The notes under the pieces were generated by a model that had not been told where the DNA came from, did not search any database, and saw only the letters and a list, made by a program, of their open reading frames with translations. From JAFGQU01 sp964483625 (GTDB lineage Bacteria > Omnitrophota > Gorgyraeia > Duberdicusellales > 4484-171): 19,940 bases of DNA. A program made the translations under genes and the position numbers. This document shows, piece after piece, positions 7,399-15,258 of this stretch. Location of the stretch: the NCBI GenBank assembly GCA_964483625.1, contig CAZABB010000032.1, positions 1 through 19,940 on the forward strand, read 5' to 3'. The stretch's first letter is position 1; every line of letters begins with the position of its first letter.

Positions 7399-8694
7399 TT
7401 AATTCTCTTTCTCCTTCTCTTGGGGATCCGAATCCGATCCGGACACATCTTCGGTGTTCTGTTGGGGATCTCCCGTTTTATCCTCCTGGTCGTCTCCGAC
7501 GGCTGAAGCTTTTTGAGCCAACGCCGCCTCTTTCTCTTTGGCACGTTGGGCGGCTTGTTTCTCCAGTGATTTTTTTGCTTCTTCAATCATTTTCGCACCC
7601 TTTTTCTCGCCGATCCCTTTTATTTTCGCCAAATCCTCTTCTTTGGTCCGGGTCAGCGAGGCAATATCGGAATAGCCGGCGTTCACCAGGAGTTCGGCAG
7701 TACGCGAGCTGACACCTTTTAAGGCCCCCAGCACTTTTAAACTTTCCTGGATAGCTTCTTTGGTCCGCACATCAATTTCCCATTCCACCAGTTTTGACGC
7801 CAACCGAACATTCTGCCCCTTCCGGCCGATGGCCAGAGAAAGCTGGTCGGAATTCACCAGCACTTTAGCACGCTTGGCCTCCCGATCGATCTCGATTTTG
7901 GAGACGACCGCGGGAGCCAGGCTCGTCTTAATGAATTCTTTTATATCTTCATGCCAGCGGATAATGTCTATCTTCTCTCCCCGCAACTCTTCGATGATAT
8001 TCTTGACCCGCGAGCCGCGGATACCGACACACGAGCCCACACAATCAACTTTATCGTCTTTGGAGAACACGGCGATCTTTGTGCGCTCTCCCGCCTCGCG
8101 TGAGATCGATTTCACCTCAACGATACCATCGTAAATCTCGGGAACTTCAAGTTCAAACAGCTTTTTCACCAACCCGGGATGTTTACGGGAAAGAATGATC
8201 TGCGGTCCCTTCTCCCTTTTGACGTCGATAATCAGCGCCTTCACCCGCTCCCCCATGCGGAACCGATCCAGGGATGAGAGGAAACTGTTGGGGATAATCG
8301 CCTCAGCCTTACCGAGAAGATCAAGAATAACCCCCCTTTTTTCAAGACGGTACACGACCCCGCCGACAATCTGGCCGATACGATCCTTAAAATCCTCATA
8401 GACATTTTCTTTTTCCGCTTCACGGATCTTCTGAATAATTACCTGCCGGGCCGTCTGCGCCGCGATACGGCCGAATTCTTTGGATACAATCTCCTTGCCG
8501 GAGATATACACGCGGATATCTCCCTTTTGCGGATCGATGTCCACGCTGATCTCATCTTTGTTATCATCGGTAATCTTAGCAATCTTATGCGCGGCAATCG
8601 TCAGCGCCTGCTTGACCGCATCAATAAGGACTTCTTTATTCAGGCCCCTTTCCCGTTCCAGCTGTTCAAGAATAGTTAAAAATTCTTTATTCAT
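7399..8694 (-). CDS. nusA: Transcription termination/antitermination factor NusA
   Basis: NusA binds RNA polymerase and nascent RNA and modulates pausing, termination and antitermination. The 431-residue protein has an N-terminal polymerase-binding domain (residues about 1-125), an S1 domain (about 130-200, from GQIVGGVVYRLEKRGVIL), and KH domains containing VGSCVGIRGSRVKNIIEELRGEKIDII and LAIGRKGQNVRLASKLV. One helix-hairpin-helix region (KGVSSRTAELLVNAGY to IKGIGEKKGAKMI) is followed by a highly charged, low-complexity tail. Its ATG overlaps the rimP stop (ATGA, 8691-8694), with AGAGGA upstream. The rimP-nusA-infB order is one of the most conserved in bacteria and supports the calls for all three genes. 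Confidence 0.97.
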   Translation of the reverse strand: MNKEFLTILEQLERERGLNKEVLIDAVKQALTIAAHKIAKITDDNKDEISVDIDPQKGDIRVYISGKEIVSKEFGRIAAQTARQVIIQKIREAEKENVYEDFKDRIGQIVGGVVYRLEKRGVILDLLGKAEAIIPNSFLSSLDRFRMGERVKALIIDVKREKGPQIILSRKHPGLVKKLFELEVPEIYDGIVEVKSISREAGERTKIAVFSKDDKVDCVGSCVGIRGSRVKNIIEELRGEKIDIIRWHEDIKEFIKTSLAPAVVSKIEIDREAKRAKVLVNSDQLSLAIGRKGQNVRLASKLVEWEIDVRTKEAIQESLKVLGALKGVSSRTAELLVNAGYSDIASLTRTKEEDLAKIKGIGEKKGAKMIEEAKKSLEKQAAQRAKEKEAALAQKASAVGDDQEDKTGDPQQNTEDVSGSDSDPQEKEKEN

Positions 8695-9149
8695 ATTTCA
8701 ATCCTCTGTTTGGCACATTGCACAGAAGCCAACGGAATCTCTAATTTTTCCCTGGCCTCTACGACAATATTATCCCGGGTGACATTGCGTAACAAACCCT
8801 CTATGTATGTTTTCTCCAACCACGGCTTCTTCAGCCATACATGTATATCACGCCCTATGACTCGCAAAAAATCTTCGCGAGTCTTCAATTTACGATCAAG
8901 ACCGGGAGAAATGACCTCTAAGGTGAAATCATCACCCCAAAGTTCCTGATCTTCAAGATAAAGACGAAACTGGCAATTCAAACGGCCGCACTCAGAAAGC
9001 GTAATCCCGCCGCGCGGATAGTCGGCGGTAACCCTCACCACGCAGGCTGCCCCCTGGCGGAACGACTTAAACTCGACCACATCAACCCCTTCCCGGCGAA
9101 AGAACGTATCGGCCGCCTCTTGTATGATATCTTTCAGTTCTTTCTTCAT
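8691..9149 (-). CDS. rimP: Ribosome maturation factor RimP
   Basis: RimP assists 30S subunit assembly. The 152-residue protein is normal in length and has the family core: VEFKSFRQGAACVVRVTADY, GGITLSECGRLN, then FTLEVISPGLDRKLKTREDFLRVIGRDI, the family's best-conserved stretch. The C-terminal SH3-like part is recognisable but less conserved (IEGLLRNVTRDNIVVE). The gene overlaps proS upstream (ATGA, 9146-9149) and nusA downstream (ATGA, 8691-8694), so all three are probably translated in a coupled way. No strong Shine-Dalgarno is visible, consistent with reinitiation. Confidence 0.92.
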   Translation of the reverse strand: MKKELKDIIQEAADTFFRREGVDVVEFKSFRQGAACVVRVTADYPRGGITLSECGRLNCQFRLYLEDQELWGDDFTLEVISPGLDRKLKTREDFLRVIGRDIHVWLKKPWLEKTYIEGLLRNVTRDNIVVEAREKLEIPLASVQCAKQRIEI

Positions 9150-10386
9150 GATCTTTTTGACTGAAGAAACTCAATAAGTTTTTCCGGTTTCAAGGAAATC
9201 TTTTCCGATGTTTTTCTTGTTTCCACCTCAAGCTCCTTGGTCTGACGGTATTTTTTCCCCAGAATCACGATATAGGGGATCCCCAGCAAATACGCGTCAT
9301 TGAATTTTACGCCGGGCCCCTGGCCCCGATCATCGACCAGTGTCTCGATACCGGCGTTCTCCAAATCCGCCGCTAGATCCGTTCCTACCTTTAAAAACTC
9401 TTCGTCTTGAGCGTCCAAAACAACAATAATCACCCGATACGGCGCAAGCGATTCCGGCCACAATATACCCCGCTGGTCAAACCTCTGTTCAATGACCGCG
9501 CTCATGATCCGGCTGACCCCGATCCCATAACATCCCATAATCAGCGGTTTACGTTTGCCGTCATGATCTAAAAAGAACGCTTCCTGCGCCTGNNNNNNNN
9601 NNATTTCGTCCCCAGCTGGAAAACATGCCCCAGTTCGATCATCCTCTTCTGACAGAGCGTACCCTTACACTCGGAACAGACATCTCCTTCTCGGAAATAC
9701 GCGCCGCACGCCGGGCAAACCATGAGGATATCCTCGCCGATTTCCGCCGGAGCCAGGAATTCATCGGATACGCTGCCGCCCATGACCCCGGAATCAGCGC
9801 CCACCTTCACAAAGTCCAAACCGCATTCTGAGAATATGTTATCGTACGCCTCAAGCATCAACTCATAATTCTTATTGAGCCCGGCCTGATCCCGGTCAAA
9901 ACTGTAGGCGTCTTTCATGATAAACTCACAGCCGCGTACCAGGCCGTACCGCGGCCGGGTCTCATCCCGGAATTTCGTCTGGATCTGATACAGAGTCACG
10001 GGAAGCTGTTTATACGATGATATATATTTTTTTACGATCTCGGTAATTTCTTCCTCATGCGTCGGCCCCAGACAAAACGTACGCTGTTTGCGGTCCTCGA
10101 TACGCAGCATGACATCTTTTAAATCCTGATCCCGGCCGGTTTTTTCCCACATTTCAATCGGCTGCAACGCCGTCATTAAAAGTTCCGACGCTCCGGCGGC
10201 ATTCATATGACGGCGGATAATGGTGCTGATTTTATCCAGCACTCTCAATCCCAGAGGCAGATAGGCGTAAATCCCGGAGGAAATCATGGAAAGGTATCCA
10301 CCCCGTAAAAGAAGCCGATGACTTACGCATTCGGCCTGATGCGGATCTTCCCGCAACGTAGGAATAAACACTTTACTAAACAGCAT
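9146..10386 (-). CDS. proS: Prolyl-tRNA synthetase, short form without the editing domain (interrupted by an N gap)
   Basis: ProS is a class II synthetase charging tRNA-Pro. Residues 1-261 precede the gap and about 150 follow it. Before it are YLPLGLRVLDKI, the TxE loop GPTHEEEIT, motif 2 TKFRDETRPRYGLVRGCEFIMKDAYSF and ADSGVMGGSVSDEFL. After it come motif 3 MGCYGIGVSRI and the anticodon-binding domain ending in SLKPEKLIEFLQSKRS. Instead of the roughly 180-residue INS editing domain there are only about 40 residues between GEDILM and ELGHVFQLGTK, carrying CPAC (224-227), CSEC (237-240) and C245, which resembles a zinc ribbon. The two flanks are in different frames across ten Ns, an assembly artefact rather than a mutation. 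The gene overlaps ispG by 11 nt and rimP by 4 nt. Confidence 0.93.
9593..9602. other. Assembly gap (10 Ns) inside proS
   Basis: Ten undetermined bases interrupt proS between LGTK (residue 261) and the segment AQEAFFLDHDGK. Family alignment (LGTKYSxAxxAxFLD) and reading frame suggest that only about 5 nt, or another number equal to 2 modulo 3, are really missing. Confidence 0.9.
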
Positions 10387-11419
10387 GACGTATTTTCTTG
10401 AGCAACGTATCGATTGCTTTGTTCTGGGTCGTAACCCCGATTACTTCGCCTTTACGAAAAATGGCTCCCTTATCTCTGCCGAAAGCGACTCCGATATCCG
10501 CCTGACTAGCCTCACCGGGACCATTGACCACACACCCCATCAGGGCTATTTTTTTAGGCATGCCCCCGCCGCAAGAAGATTCTATCCGATGCTGAAATTC
10601 CTCAACCAGTTTTTGAAGGTCGACCTGGCACCGGCCGCAGGTCGGACATGAGATTATTTCCGGATAGAACCAGCGCAAACCAAGAGATTGCAGGATGCTT
10701 TGAGCAATCCGTATTTCTTCGACCGCCGGCCCCGTCAGCGACACCCGGATAATATCCCCGATGCCTTCAGACAACAACATCCCTATTCCCAAAGAAGACT
10801 TGACCACTCCCTGCCAGAAAGGGCCGGTCGCCGTTACCCCCAAATGCAAAGGATATTGAAACCGCTGGACAAACAGCCGGTTTGCCTGTACGGTAGTTCG
10901 GACTTCGGAAGCTTTTAGGGAAACCATTATATCAAAGAATCTCATGTCTTCAAAAAGTTTTATATAATCGGAAACCTTCGAAACCATACGCCGGGCTAAA
11001 GAGCTTTTCCCGCGCCGGGCCGGTTTGAATCCGCCCGAATTCACCCCAATCCGGATGGAAATACCCGCCTCTCTTGCCTCGGCGACAATCTCCTTGATCC
11101 GGTCGCGTTTGGTAATATTGAGCGGATTTAACCGTATACCGTCAACCCCCGATTCAATCGCTTTCAACGCCAAAGAAGGGTGGAAATGAATATCGGCCAC
11201 AAGAGGAATCGAGACCTCTTTCTTTAACCGTTTCACGGCCACGCTGTCGGTATCTTCTTTAAACGCGATCCGTATCGCTTCGGTCCCGGCGGCGTGAAGG
11301 GATTTTGCCTCACGAACAAGAAGCGTCTGTTTCCGGGCCGGCGTCTTCAGCATCCCCTTAATCCGCACGGGATTCTTGCCCCCGACCTTCAAATCCCCTA
11401 TGGTAACTATCTTGCTCAT
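10376..11419 (-). CDS. ispG: 4-hydroxy-3-methylbut-2-enyl diphosphate synthase (IspG/GcpE), divergent
   Basis: IspG reduces MEcPP to HMBPP, the penultimate MEP-pathway step, using a [4Fe-4S] cluster. The 347-residue product shows PLVADIHFHPSLALKAIESGVDGIRLNP, IRIGVNSG, VSLKASEV, LLSEGIGDIIRVSL and the cluster ligands: C258 and C261 in SCPTCGR, C296 and E303 in GCVVNGPGEA. Three usually conserved features differ. The N-terminal VQSMT reads IKGML, RxNPGNI reads RLNPLNI, and the barrel motif VTEAG reads VTATG with Ala197 in place of Glu. The gene starts 5 nt after rseP without a clear Shine-Dalgarno and overlaps proS by 11 nt. The intact cluster site and the neighbouring dxr support the function; the lost glutamate leaves some doubt about mechanism. 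Confidence 0.92.
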   Translation of the reverse strand: MSKIVTIGDLKVGGKNPVRIKGMLKTPARKQTLLVREAKSLHAAGTEAIRIAFKEDTDSVAVKRLKKEVSIPLVADIHFHPSLALKAIESGVDGIRLNPLNITKRDRIKEIVAEAREAGISIRIGVNSGGFKPARRGKSSLARRMVSKVSDYIKLFEDMRFFDIMVSLKASEVRTTVQANRLFVQRFQYPLHLGVTATGPFWQGVVKSSLGIGMLLSEGIGDIIRVSLTGPAVEEIRIAQSILQSLGLRWFYPEIISCPTCGRCQVDLQKLVEEFQHRIESSCGGGMPKKIALMGCVVNGPGEASQADIGVAFGRDKGAIFRKGEVIGVTTQNKAIDTLLKKIRHAV

Positions 11420-11424
11420 ATATT

Positions 11425-12483
11425 CTATGTATTAACGATAAACTTCAGAATATCGTTACAGACAATAACCAGCATCAACCCGATCAGAATGATCAGGCCG
11501 ATCCGGGTAATAAGCTCTTCCCACTTAGACGAGAGAGGCCGGCCGCGTACCCGTTCCAGCCCCAGAAAGAAAATATGACCTCCATCGAGAACGGGCAGAG
11601 GGAAAAGGTTAATAATACCTAAACTTACGCTTAAAATCCCGACGAAATGCGCCAGAGGAACAATCCCTATCCTGGCGACCTGGGAAGTAAGATGATAAAT
11701 TCCCACCGGGCCGGCCACGGCTTCCCGGAACGGAATAACGCCGATAATGGTAAAGAAGAGCCCCTTGACGATCATAGTCGTTAATTCGATCAAATGCCGG
11801 AAAGCTTTGAGGAATCCCGGGAAGATGCCGGTACGGATAATTTTCTGCTCAAACGAAGGAGCGATTCCGACAAACGCAAACTCCCGTTCTTTCCCGAAAA
11901 CATCCTTACGCACCTCAATCTGAGGGGTGACGGCAATATCTTTGATCTGATTTTCACGCCGAATACGCAGACGCACTTCACCGGATGAAGAACGAATCGT
12001 ATCCGTTACGTCTCGCCAGGTTTCGATATCCCGGCCGTTGACGGCAAGGATTTCATCCTGAAGTTCGAGCGAAGAACGTGCCGCGGGAGTCCCCGCGACG
12101 ATTTCTCCGATAACCGGCGCGGTATAGGGGAATCCGATTACAAAAATAACCCAGAAAATAAGGAACGCCAGAAAATAATTAAACAACGGGCCGAAAAAAA
12201 CTACCCGCGCTTTTATCCCGGGAGGTTTCGAAAGGAATTCATGCGGCTGCCCTTTGTGTTCATCAGGCACGTCCCCGGCCAATTTCACATACCCTCCCAG
12301 GGGAACCAGACATACCAACAGGAGCGTTTCTTTAAGCTGCCAGCGGATAACCGGCGGACCAAACCCGATCGCAAACCGTTCTACTTTTATCGCGCTCCGG
12401 CGCGCGGCAATAAAATGTCCGAACTCATGAGAGATAATCAACACACTTAAAACGGCAAGAAAGATGATAAGATTTAACAACAT
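11425..12483 (-). CDS. rseP: Site-2 intramembrane zinc metalloprotease RseP
   Basis: RseP-type S2P proteases cleave membrane-spanning substrates such as anti-sigma factors inside the inner membrane. The 352-residue protein has the zinc motif HEFGH (residues 19-23) in the first membrane helix, the GFGP segment, a single PDZ domain (about 122-190, with GTPAARSSLELQDEILAVNG), and the third ligand in NLFPLPVLDGGH (Asp300) near the last membrane helices. E. coli RseP has two PDZ domains; one is common elsewhere. The start is the ATG at 12481-12483 (MLLNLIIF), which overlaps the end of dxr by 10 nt; an upstream in-frame extension has no conserved sequence. AAAGGAG is present but 14 nt away. The dxr-rseP order is widespread. 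Confidence 0.95.
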   Translation of the reverse strand: MLLNLIIFLAVLSVLIISHEFGHFIAARRSAIKVERFAIGFGPPVIRWQLKETLLLVCLVPLGGYVKLAGDVPDEHKGQPHEFLSKPPGIKARVVFFGPLFNYFLAFLIFWVIFVIGFPYTAPVIGEIVAGTPAARSSLELQDEILAVNGRDIETWRDVTDTIRSSSGEVRLRIRRENQIKDIAVTPQIEVRKDVFGKEREFAFVGIAPSFEQKIIRTGIFPGFLKAFRHLIELTTMIVKGLFFTIIGVIPFREAVAGPVGIYHLTSQVARIGIVPLAHFVGILSVSLGIINLFPLPVLDGGHIFFLGLERVRGRPLSSKWEELITRIGLIILIGLMLVIVCNDILKFIVNT

Positions 12484-13631
12484 TTTTTTTCTATATACTC
12501 CTTTGTTTTCGTCCGGGACCAGGCATCCCATCTCACGACATCCTTAAATGTTTTTATCGTACCCTTTGTACGGCGAGCATAGGTATGCTCCAACGCATCA
12601 TACATCGCGGGAAAAGATATCTTTTCCCGCAGAAAGTAATCTATGGCAACTTCATCGGCGGCGTTGACGACAGCCATAGCGTTACCCCCGCACCGGGCCG
12701 CATCAAGTACCAGCTCCAATAACGGGAATCTCTTCACATCAACACACCCGAAGGAACAATCAAGATTTCCCAGAACATCAAACATACCCTTTTTACGGGA
12801 GGTACCCCGTGCCGGATACCAGAGGGCATGCTCAATAGGAATACGCATATCCGGTTCGTAAAAACAGGATATCACGACCCCGTCTTTCATCTCCAGTGCC
12901 GCGTGCATCAAAGACTGCCGATGCACCAGAATATTAATCTCATCGTAGGGGACAGAGAAAAACTCATGGGTCTCGACCACTTCAAACCCCTTGTTTACCA
13001 GCGTAGCGCTGTCAACGGTAATACGACGCCCCATATTCCAGATAGGATGCGCCAAGACCTCTTTTGCTTTCACTTTCTTCAACTGATGAGGTTTACGATT
13101 ATACAACGCGCCGCCGGAGGCGGTAATATGAACCCGGCGCACGGCGCGCTTATCTACTTCCTTGAATAACTGAAACAACGCGTTAATCTCACTGTCAACC
13201 GGAATCAATTCGGTCCCGTACTTTTTCGCCTGGCGCTTCACCAGCGGCGCGGCGACGACAAACGATTCTTTATTGGCCAGAGCTACCCGACGGGAATGTT
13301 TGATCGCCGTAAGCAGAGGTTTCAGCGAAGCGATCCCGGAAATAGCCATAAGCGAAATATCGGCCGATTGGGAAGCGAATTCCTCTAAGCCTTCCTCTCC
13401 GGAAAAAAAAATCACCCCTTCGGGAACCATGGCCCTGGCGCGAGCCGCCGCCTCCCGGTCTACCACGCATACCGAACGGGGAGAAAACTCTTTGATCTGT
13501 TTTGCCAGACAGTGTATATTCCGGTACACACAGAGCCCTTTCACACGGAAGGATTTTCTATTCTGTCTCATTACGTCAAGGGCACTTTCCCCGACCGACC
13601 CGGTTGAACCGAAAACAATGACTTTCTTCAT
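12474..13631 (-). CDS. dxr: 1-deoxy-D-xylulose 5-phosphate reductoisomerase
   Basis: Dxr converts DXP to MEP with NADPH, the first committed step of the MEP pathway. The 385-residue protein has the nucleotide-binding GSTGSVGESALDV (residues 8-20), VALANKESFVVAA, metal-binding PVDSE (Asp146, Glu148), TASGGA, AHPIWNMG, DSATLVNKGFEVVE (Glu217, Glu220) and PDMRIPIEHAL. Catalytic residues are kept, but flanking positions are unusual: DSEH becomes DSEI (Ile149), SGGP becomes SGGA, and HPQS becomes HRQS (Arg238). It begins 2 nt after the cdsA stop and its last 10 nt overlap rseP. With uppS and cdsA it forms the classic uppS-cdsA-dxr-rseP cluster of diderm bacteria. Confidence 0.95.
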   Translation of the reverse strand: MKKVIVFGSTGSVGESALDVMRQNRKSFRVKGLCVYRNIHCLAKQIKEFSPRSVCVVDREAAARARAMVPEGVIFFSGEEGLEEFASQSADISLMAISGIASLKPLLTAIKHSRRVALANKESFVVAAPLVKRQAKKYGTELIPVDSEINALFQLFKEVDKRAVRRVHITASGGALYNRKPHQLKKVKAKEVLAHPIWNMGRRITVDSATLVNKGFEVVETHEFFSVPYDEINILVHRQSLMHAALEMKDGVVISCFYEPDMRIPIEHALWYPARGTSRKKGMFDVLGNLDCSFGCVDVKRFPLLELVLDAARCGGNAMAVVNAADEVAIDYFLREKISFPAMYDALEHTYARRTKGTIKTFKDVVRWDAWSRTKTKEYIEKKCC

Positions 13632-13633
13632 AG

Positions 13634-14431
13634 TTAACGAACCATAGTTATGTAGAGATAAAACGTCGGCGCGGTAAAAATAAGGCTGTCGATAACATCA
13701 AGGATTCCCCCCATCCCGGGCAAAATGTTACCTGAATCCTTCACATTACAATCCCGCTTGATAAGAGATTCAAACAAGTCCCCCAGCTGAGAGATGATCG
13801 CCAGGATCGCCGACATAAACACTTTCTCCCAGAAAAAAAGCAGCTCGGAAAGAAAGAATGAGAACACAATCCCGACCGCAAGGCTCACCAGGAATCCGCC
13901 CAAAGCCCCCTCCAGCGATTTCTGCGGACTGACCCGCTTGATCAGAGACGTCCGGCCGTAGTGTTTCCCGATAAAATACGCGCCGATATCGGAAGACTTC
14001 GTCACCGTAATCAGGAAAATACACAACAGCAGCCCGTCGTCGAGCTGACGAATACGCAGAAGAAAACTGACACACCAGGCAATATAGATAATCCCGAACA
14101 CGGTCGCCGAAAGTGAAAGTACCGGCTGGTACTGATCTTTCTTGGTCATTTCTAACAAGAACAGGGTGAATAACCCCCAGATGATGAAAAGGAACTGCCA
14201 CCCCTCTTTAATAGGGAACTGAAAATATACCGTAATCCCGATAAACAACCCGATAGCCAGTCCAAAGTATTTAAAAAGCTTTACTCCCTTTTTTTCCACC
14301 ATATTAAAGAACTCGAGCAGCCCCATGGCAATGATGATATTCACCACAATCGCGAACAGGGGACGGAACAGCAGAGCCACAACGGCCAGACTGATAAGAA
14401 AACCGGAGGTAAGAAGACGCTGTCTCATCAT
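13634..14431 (-). CDS. cdsA: Phosphatidate cytidylyltransferase (CDP-diglyceride synthase)
   Basis: CdsA is an integral membrane enzyme making CDP-diacylglycerol from phosphatidate and CTP, the precursor of bacterial phospholipids. The 265-residue protein is largely hydrophobic with several membrane segments. Its signatures are SDIGAYFIGKHYGR, SPQKSLEGALGG and the C-terminal family motif SLIKRDCNVKDSGNILPGMGGILDVID. In that motif the usual HGG reads MGG and DRxD reads DVID; Lys-Asp and the final Asp are kept. Its ATG overlaps the uppS stop (ATGA, 14428-14431), and a second ATG follows immediately, so the true start could be either. dxr begins 2 nt after the stop. Confidence 0.94.
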   Translation of the reverse strand: MMRQRLLTSGFLISLAVVALLFRPLFAIVVNIIIAMGLLEFFNMVEKKGVKLFKYFGLAIGLFIGITVYFQFPIKEGWQFLFIIWGLFTLFLLEMTKKDQYQPVLSLSATVFGIIYIAWCVSFLLRIRQLDDGLLLCIFLITVTKSSDIGAYFIGKHYGRTSLIKRVSPQKSLEGALGGFLVSLAVGIVFSFFLSELLFFWEKVFMSAILAIISQLGDLFESLIKRDCNVKDSGNILPGMGGILDVIDSLIFTAPTFYLYITMVR

Positions 14432-15168
14432 TTTTTCTTTTTTCCCGCGGCCACGTTTCCAAAACGACGTTCACGCCGCGTATATACCCGGATAGCTTTG
14501 AGAAGTTCCTTTTTGTCGAAATCCGGCCAATAACAATCGGTAAAATACAGCTCCGAATACGCTATTTGCCACAACAGAAAATTACTCAGGCGCATCTCTC
14601 CCGACGTCCTGATCAGAAGCTCAGGCTCGCCGCAATCAGCCAGAGAGAGATAGCTCGCAAATGTATCTTCATCCAAAATCTTCCCTCTTTTTTTCCCGGC
14701 CGATTCATCTAAAATCTTATTCACCGCCGACGCAATATCCCAACGCCCTCCATAATCCAGAGCGATATTAACGATCAACGAATCGTTCTCTTTCGTTTGA
14801 GATTCGATATCCGCGATCTGCTTCCGGCGAATGCGGTCAATACGATCGCGGCGGCCGATAAACTGAAGCCGGATATTATCTTCAATAAGCTTTTTTTTTG
14901 ATTTCATCAGAAAATACGTCATATAGGAAAACAGCTTCAGGATTTCGCTGCGCGGTCTTTGCCAGTTTTCCGTGGAAAAAGCAAAAAGAGTCAGCATGCC
15001 AATACGCAGATCCTGCGCGTTCACAATCAATTCCTGAACCCGTTCAATCCCGCGACGATGCCCCTGGGTCCGCCGCAATCCCCGCTCTTTCGCCCAGCGG
15101 CCGTTTCCATCCATGATAATCGCAATATGCCGGGGAATTTCCAGAGACCCGTCCGATCCTTTTTTCAC
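14428..15168 (-). CDS. uppS: Undecaprenyl diphosphate synthase (isoprenyl transferase)
   Basis: UppS condenses eight isopentenyl diphosphates with farnesyl diphosphate to form the C55 carrier used for peptidoglycan and surface glycans. Key motifs are HIAIIMDGNGRWAK (catalytic Asp20 here), TQGHRRGIERV, LTLFAFSTENWQRP, ALDYGGRWDI, and LLIRTSGEMRLSNFLLWQIAYSELYF. I start it at GTG 15168 because AAGGAG lies 7 nt upstream. An alternative in-frame TTG at 15204 falls in the T-tract side of a strong terminator and is unlikely. The product is 246 residues. It heads the cdsA-dxr-rseP-ispG-proS-rimP-nusA-infB run. The terminator ends only 34 nt before the start, leaving little room for a separate promoter. 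Confidence 0.95.
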   Translation of the reverse strand: MKKGSDGSLEIPRHIAIIMDGNGRWAKERGLRRTQGHRRGIERVQELIVNAQDLRIGMLTLFAFSTENWQRPRSEILKLFSYMTYFLMKSKKKLIEDNIRLQFIGRRDRIDRIRRKQIADIESQTKENDSLIVNIALDYGGRWDIASAVNKILDESAGKKRGKILDEDTFASYLSLADCGEPELLIRTSGEMRLSNFLLWQIAYSELYFTDCYWPDFDKKELLKAIRVYTRRERRFGNVAAGKKKK

Positions 15169-15175
15169 CCTTGGA

Positions 15176-15181
15176 CTCCTT
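15176..15181 (-). promoter_or_regulatory. Ribosome binding site that decides the uppS start (GTG 15168)
   Basis: AAGGAG on the minus strand with a 7-nt spacer to GTG 15166-15168. It favours this start over the TTG at 15204, which overlaps the preceding terminator. Confidence 0.65.
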
Positions 15182-15202
15182 CCTTTCCTCACTTCTTCCC
15201 CC

Positions 15203-15228
15203 AAAAATAAAAGGGGCCCACGGCCCCT
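15203..15228 (-). terminator. Rho-independent terminator between the coiled-coil gene and uppS
   Basis: On the minus strand a perfect 7-bp GC-rich stem, AGGGGCC / GGCCCCT (15228-15212) with a GTG loop, is followed by TTTATTTTT (15211-15203). This is a textbook intrinsic terminator in that orientation. On the plus strand no T-run follows, so it is directional. It ends the OmpA-like/coiled-coil unit. Confidence 0.85.
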
Positions 15229-15258
15229 CTTTGTTCCCCTGCAATGAAGTGATACTCC

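Noticed and set aside
9146..10386. Two separate genes or a frameshifted pseudogene at proS
   Set aside because: The break coincides exactly with the N gap, and the flanks join at a conserved motif with only a few residues missing.
12484..12531. N-terminal extension of rseP
   Set aside because: The family N-terminus begins at MLLNLIIF; the extra 16 residues lie entirely inside dxr.
15169..15204. Longer uppS starting at TTG 15204
   Set aside because: The start would overlap the terminator T-tract and has no suitable ribosome binding site; GTG 15168 has AAGGAG at 7 nt.
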